A DNA stretch of 7,421 bases, from assembly GCA_029858755.1 (NCBI GenBank), contig JAOUEK010000085.1:1-7421 (forward strand), read 5' to 3'. The notes under the pieces are model-generated. The model saw nothing but the letters and a program-made list of their open reading frames with translations, made no database searches and was not told the DNA's origin. This DNA is from Thermoleophilia bacterium (lineage in GTDB: Bacteria > Actinomycetota > Thermoleophilia > Gaiellales > Gaiellaceae). Both the position numbers and the translations under genes were made by a program. Shown here piece by piece: positions 6,261 to 7,421 of this stretch; the first letter of the stretch is position 1, and each line of letters begins with the position of its first letter.

Positions 6261-6935
6261 GTGCAGGCCGGCGCCGTCCTCCTCGCAGACCCCGAGCCCT
6301 CGTCCCGCTCGTACCTCGAGCGGCATCTCCGCGCCGACGGCTTCGACGTGCTCGACGCCCCGTGGGGAAGCCGCGCGCTCGACCTCGCGGAGCGGGCTGC
6401 TCCGGACATCGTGATCCTCGCGGAGCCGGACCTGTGCCGGAAGCTCCGCGCCGGTGAGCCGGGACGCCGTTGGGACCGGAACGTGCCGGTGATCATGCTC
6501 ACCGACCCCGGCGCCGACCCGGTGGCACGCGTGCGCGCCCTCGAGCAGGGCGCGGACGACGTCTGCGAGCGTGACGTCTACCCGGAGCTGCTGGCGCGGA
6601 TGCGTGCCCTGTTGCGCCGCTCTCGTCTGGGGCAGGCGGACGTGCTGGAGGCAGGCGACGTCGTCGTCGACCTGCGTGCGCGGCAGGTCCTCGTGCGTGG
6701 CGTGCCCGTGCCGCTCGCCGGGCGCGAGTTCGAGCTGGCGGTGTGCCTCGCCCGCGATCCGCACCGCGTGTTCACGAAGGCGGAGCTTCTCCGTGACGTG
6801 TGGGGCGTGCGCACGTCCCTCCGCACGCGGACCGTCGACTCGCACGCCTCCCGCCTCCGACGCAAGCTCTGTCGGCTCGACACCGACCGGTTCGTGGTCA
6901 ACGTGTGGGGGGTGGGCTACAGGCTGCTCGACTGA
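6261..6935 (+). CDS. OmpR/PhoB-type transcription regulator with degenerate, aspartate-less receiver
   Basis: This 224-residue protein has a normal OmpR-family length and two domains. The winged-helix DNA-binding domain (about 126-224) is intact: LAGREFELAVCLARDPHRVFTK, then RTVDSHASRLRRKL (recognition helix) and the wing VVNVWGVGYRL. The receiver domain (about 1-120) keeps its framework, with beta-1 VLLAD, PDIVIL before the active-site position, PVIMLT with the switch Thr81, and GADD. Its phosphorylation site is lost. The usual Asp after PDIVIL is Ala54, the second acidic-pocket residue is Pro11, and the Lys-Pro after GADD is Arg104-Asp105. The loop after the site, normally MPxxDG, is shortened. 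It therefore should not be switched by His-Asp phosphotransfer, and no histidine kinase gene is nearby. Relatives such as ChxR, HP1043 and JadR1 work without phosphorylation, some through ligand binding. Likely targets are its own promoter and the transporter 43 bp downstream. The GTG directly precedes beta-1. Confidence 0.9.
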   Translation: MQAGAVLLADPEPSSRSYLERHLRADGFDVLDAPWGSRALDLAERAAPDIVILAEPDLCRKLRAGEPGRRWDRNVPVIMLTDPGADPVARVRALEQGADDVCERDVYPELLARMRALLRRSRLGQADVLEAGDVVVDLRARQVLVRGVPVPLAGREFELAVCLARDPHRVFTKAELLRDVWGVRTSLRTRTVDSHASRLRRKLCRLDTDRFVVNVWGVGYRLLD

Positions 6936-6954
6936 GCGGACTCGACTGGGCGGC
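6927..6954 (+). repeat. 14-bp tandem direct repeat across the regulator stop codon
   Basis: CTCGACTGAGCGGA (6927-6940) is followed at once by CTCGACTGGGCGGC (6941-6954), 12 of 14 bases identical. The first copy includes the last codons and TGA of the regulator gene. The second lies in the gap, and its TCGACT (6942-6947) could act as a weak -35, 19 bases before the TAGCGT hexamer. It could be a binding site for the tandem-repeat-binding OmpR-type regulator encoded just upstream. CTCGAC alone is frequent in this DNA as Leu-Asp codons. Confidence 0.4.
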
Positions 6955-6956
6955 GT

Positions 6957-6966
6957 CGTGATCACG
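6957..6966. promoter_or_regulatory. Palindrome CGTGATCACG abutting the transporter -10 (possible operator)
   Basis: This perfect 10-bp palindrome ends one base before the TAGCGT hexamer. With two-base gaps its symmetry extends to GC at 6953-6954 and GC at 6969-6970. A dimeric repressor bound here would block the promoter, a common arrangement for efflux genes. No TetR- or MarR-type repressor gene is visible in the window. Confidence 0.4.
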
Positions 6967-6972
6967 TAGCGT
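6967..6972 (+). promoter_or_regulatory. Putative -10 element (TAGCGT) of the transporter gene
   Basis: TAGCGT ends 6 bases before the GTG at 6979. Its TAG is an in-frame stop, so no earlier start exists, and there is no Shine-Dalgarno. The transporter is therefore probably read from its own leaderless promoter rather than only by read-through from the regulator gene. Confidence 0.5.
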
Positions 6973-6978
6973 CTCGTC

Positions 6979-7421
6979 GTGACACCGTCCATCGTCCGCG
7001 CACGTAGGCTGACGCTCCTCGCCACGGGCCTCGGCTCGGCGCTCGCCTTCCTCGACGCGACGGTCGTCATCGTGGCTCTGCCTCGCATCGAGGTCGACCT
7101 CGGCCTCGGCCTCGCAGGGCAGCAGTGGGTGGTTCTCGGCTACTCCCTCGCCCTCTCCGCACTCCTGCTCGTCGGGGGCGCGGCGGGAGATCGGCTCGGG
7201 CTCCGGCGCACCTTTACCGTCGGCGTCGTCGTCTTCGCGGTCGCGTCACTCGGGTGCGCGGTGGCCCCGGGTGCGAGCCTGCTCTTGGCCGCCCGCGTGC
7301 TCCAGGGCGTCGGCGCCGCCGCCTTGACGACGACGAGCCTGGCGCTGCTCCGCGTCGTCTGGGCGGAGGAGGCGGGGCGGGCGATCGGCCTCTGGACGTC
7401 GCTGACTGCCATGGCGACCGT
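6979..7421 (+). CDS. DHA2-type major facilitator drug efflux transporter (EmrB/QacA-like), 3' end cut off by window
   Basis: The first 147 residues are present; the family usually has 14 membrane segments and about 450-550 residues. Helix 1 (about 11-34) carries the DHA motif LDATVVIVALP (25-35). QQWVVLGYSLALSALLL (48-64) forms helix 2. The loop motif GGAAGDRLGLRR (66-77) is major facilitator motif A. Helix 3 spans about 79-96. Helix 4 holds motif B, with Arg106 and Gln109-Gly110 in ARVLQGVGAAAL. These proton-driven inner-membrane antiporters export drugs, dyes or endogenous metabolites. The substrate cannot be told from this part. The gene lies 43 bp downstream of the regulator on the same strand, with a palindrome and -10 element between, so it probably has its own regulated promoter. 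The GTG is the earliest possible start. Confidence 0.92.
   Translation, partial: MTPSIVRARRLTLLATGLGSALAFLDATVVIVALPRIEVDLGLGLAGQQWVVLGYSLALSALLLVGGAAGDRLGLRRTFTVGVVVFAVASLGCAVAPGASLLLAARVLQGVGAAALTTTSLALLRVVWAEEAGRAIGLWTSLTAMAT

Noticed and set aside
4994..6502. Minus-strand open frame (502 codons) across the Kelch gene and the regulator start
   Set aside because: It has no domain-like sequence and conflicts with six Kelch repeats in another frame and with the regulator on the opposite strand.

Overview
The window is very GC-rich DNA, dominated by G/C third codon positions and GTG starts. Four of the seven genes start without a Shine-Dalgarno sequence, a few bases after a TAGnnT hexamer. 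The gene content is an acyl-CoA dehydrogenase pair, a family III CoA-transferase, a CocE/NonD hydrolase, an OmpR-type regulator and a DHA2 transporter. Together these suggest a chromosomal segment of an actinobacterium, perhaps a soil lineage such as Thermoleophilia. The taxonomic guess is inference. I see no tRNA, rRNA, CRISPR array, insertion sequence or phage gene.

Left half (1-5172), a probable organic-acid catabolic module. A CocE/NonD family hydrolase runs leftward (22-1980). A three-gene operon diverges from it: large acyl-CoA dehydrogenase subunit (2016-3164), family III CoA-transferase (3161-4336) and a short acyl-CoA dehydrogenase-like subunit (4333-5172). Both junctions inside the operon are ATGA stop/start overlaps. 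The two transcription units are only 35 bp apart. That gap holds a perfect 9-bp inverted repeat whose arms each contain a TAGGAT -10-like hexamer facing its own GTG start. A coherent but unproven reading is that the hydrolase frees a carboxylic acid from an ester or amide, the transferase converts it to a CoA thioester, and the two-subunit dehydrogenase introduces the alpha,beta double bond.

Middle (5173-6093). A 27-bp convergent gap carries a GC hairpin, followed by a leftward gene for a probably exported or membrane-anchored six-repeat Kelch beta-propeller.

Right end (6094-7421). A 167-bp divergent intergenic region separates the Kelch gene from an orphan OmpR/PhoB-type regulator. Its receiver domain has lost the phospho-acceptor Asp, one acidic-pocket residue and the switch Lys. 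Downstream is the 5' part of a DHA2-type (EmrB/QacA-like) drug efflux transporter, cut by the window edge. The 43-bp gap before the transporter holds a TAGCGT -10, an abutting 10-bp palindrome and the end of a 14-bp tandem repeat, so this gene probably has its own regulated promoter.

The points most worth a second look are the degenerate receiver, the mirror-image divergent promoters, and the interrupted two-subunit dehydrogenase with an unusually short partner.
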